Assembly: GCF_030466405.1 (NCBI RefSeq)
Contig: NZ_JAGGJF010000001.1
Span: 310,001-374,000 of the forward strand
DNA from: Pseudidiomarina terrestris
GTDB lineage: Bacteria > Pseudomonadota > Gammaproteobacteria > Enterobacterales > Alteromonadaceae
DNA: 64,000 nucleotides
Direction of reading: 5' to 3'
In this document: one piece after another, positions 63,362-64,000 of the stretch
Position numbering within the stretch: position 1 is the stretch's first letter
Layout of the letters: every line of letters begins with the position of its first letter
The notes under the pieces: model-generated
The model's database searches: none
Told to the model about the DNA's origin: nothing
What the model saw: the letters and a program-made list of their open reading frames with translations, nothing else
Translations under genes and position numbers: made by a program

Positions 63362-64000
63362 ATGCTGCATCACTCACTAGCGGCTCTTCTGCTTCGCGAC
63401 AGACGGATTCCCGAAGCGCAACTGAAAAGTTGTAGCGAGTATGCATGGGAAACCAAGTTACCTTTCACCAGTGTTTTATTAGAGCGTAAACTGATTCAGC
63501 CGGACGAACTGGCGGCTTTTTGCTACCAGGAATCCAATTGTCCCTGGCTTGACCTGGACGCTTTTAATTCCGAACTTATCCCGCCACAATTTATCAATGA
63601 GCGTTTGATCCGCAAGAACCATGCTGTGCCTTTGTATCAGCGCGGTAATGTCCTTTACATCGCAGTGTCCGATCCCACCCGAATTGAAACTCTGGACGAG
63701 TTTCAGTTTCGCACTCGTTTACAATCGGAAGCGGTGCTGGTTCAGGAAGACAAGTTACAAAGGCTTATTGATAAGTTGTTGGAGAATGAAAGTACCATGC
63801 TGGGTGTTACCGCTCAGGATGAGCAGGAACTGCGCGAAATTGACGCTGAAGGTGAAATTCGCGAGGAGCACGGCGCGGTTTCCGTCGACGGCAAAAATGA
63901 TGCTCCTATTGTTATTTATATTAACAAAATGCTGCTCGACGCCATCAAACGCGGCGCTTCGGATTTGCACTTTGAGCCTTATGAAGGCGAGTACCGGATT
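63362..64000 (+). CDS. pilB: Type IV pilus assembly ATPase (partial)
   Basis: The N-terminal 213 residues of the hexameric ATPase that powers pilus extension; the gene continues past the right edge. It begins MLHHSLAALLLRDRRIPEAQL and has the PilB/GspE N-terminal domain stretches LVQEDKL-like and APIVIYINKMLLDAIKRGASDLHFEPYEGEYRI, read in part, which leads into the catalytic core. The Walker motifs are beyond the window. It lies directly after the pilA terminator, the usual pilA-pilB order. Confidence 0.93.
   Translation, partial: MLHHSLAALLLRDRRIPEAQLKSCSEYAWETKLPFTSVLLERKLIQPDELAAFCYQESNCPWLDLDAFNSELIPPQFINERLIRKNHAVPLYQRGNVLYIAVSDPTRIETLDEFQFRTRLQSEAVLVQEDKLQRLIDKLLENESTMLGVTAQDEQELREIDAEGEIREEHGAVSVDGKNDAPIVIYINKMLLDAIKRGASDLHFEPYEGEYRI

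Overview
The window looks like a chromosomal segment of a marine gammaproteobacterium of the order Alteromonadales, most like Idiomarina and its relatives (inference from gene content, gene order and protein similarity; no search was run). GC is moderate, coding density is high, and most genes are recognisable core genes. There is no rRNA, tRNA, insertion sequence, prophage or CRISPR array. Both ends cut genes: etfB at the left edge and pilB at the right edge.

Layout. 1-2.4 kb: partial etfB, a SufE/CsdE-like sulfur acceptor, a DUF1543-like protein and tcdA (tRNA ct6A formation). 2.4-3.2 kb: six tandem copies of a 137-bp palindromic unit, with no credible gene. 3.2-8.5 kb: the conserved thyA-lgt-TSUP-ptsP-rppH block on the minus strand. 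8.6-16.0 kb on the plus strand: mutH, a membrane protein, a RimB-RimK-deacylase cluster, rsmC, an orphan sensor kinase and arcA, with a stand-alone Hpt gene converging on arcA. 16.5-21.9 kb: folE2, a PfkB/adenosine kinase next to ahcY, a GNAT acetyltransferase and an FAD oxidase. 21.9-25.7 kb: an ABC-2 exporter with a secreted S33 peptidase, then a small exported protein. 25.8-31.6 kb: folA, obgE, rpmA, rplU, ispB, a rhombosortase-like protease, and mdh divergent from argR. 31.7-41.1 kb: a DyP peroxidase, a DUF885 lipoprotein, a DUF4870 protein, an unusual TTL-like ATP-grasp protein, acnB, LysR and two orphan exported proteins. 41.2-50.2 kb: two RND pumps arranged tail to tail, an AcrA/AcrB-like pair and a CusB/CusA-like pair with a Cys/His-rich leader protein. 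50.2-52.7 kb: an M13 peptidase and an orphan EncFtn-like ferritin. 52.9-59.8 kb: the pyruvate dehydrogenase operon pdhR-aceE-aceF-lpdA with a PdhR operator. 59.9-62.4 kb: ampE-ampD divergent from nadC. 62.4-64 kb: a cyclic-di-GMP-I riboswitch, pilA and the start of pilB.

The functional themes are protein and amino-acid use (secreted S33, DUF885 and M13 peptidases), central carbon metabolism (PDH, aconitase, malate dehydrogenase), ArcA-type redox control, tRNA and ribosome modification, metal and drug efflux, and c-di-GMP-controlled type IV pili.

The most unusual observations are three exact-length 65-bp composite palindromes inserted in frame in the linkers of AceF, with pair-preserving changes between copies. 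Others are the 137-bp tandem palindromic array, the GGGCTGCCC palindromes clustered at gene 3' ends, the bacterial TTL-like ATP-grasp gene enclosed by those palindromes, the ArcA-Hpt pairing, the pilA riboswitch, and an EncFtn-like ferritin without an encapsulin shell gene. All family assignments come from reading motifs and lengths.
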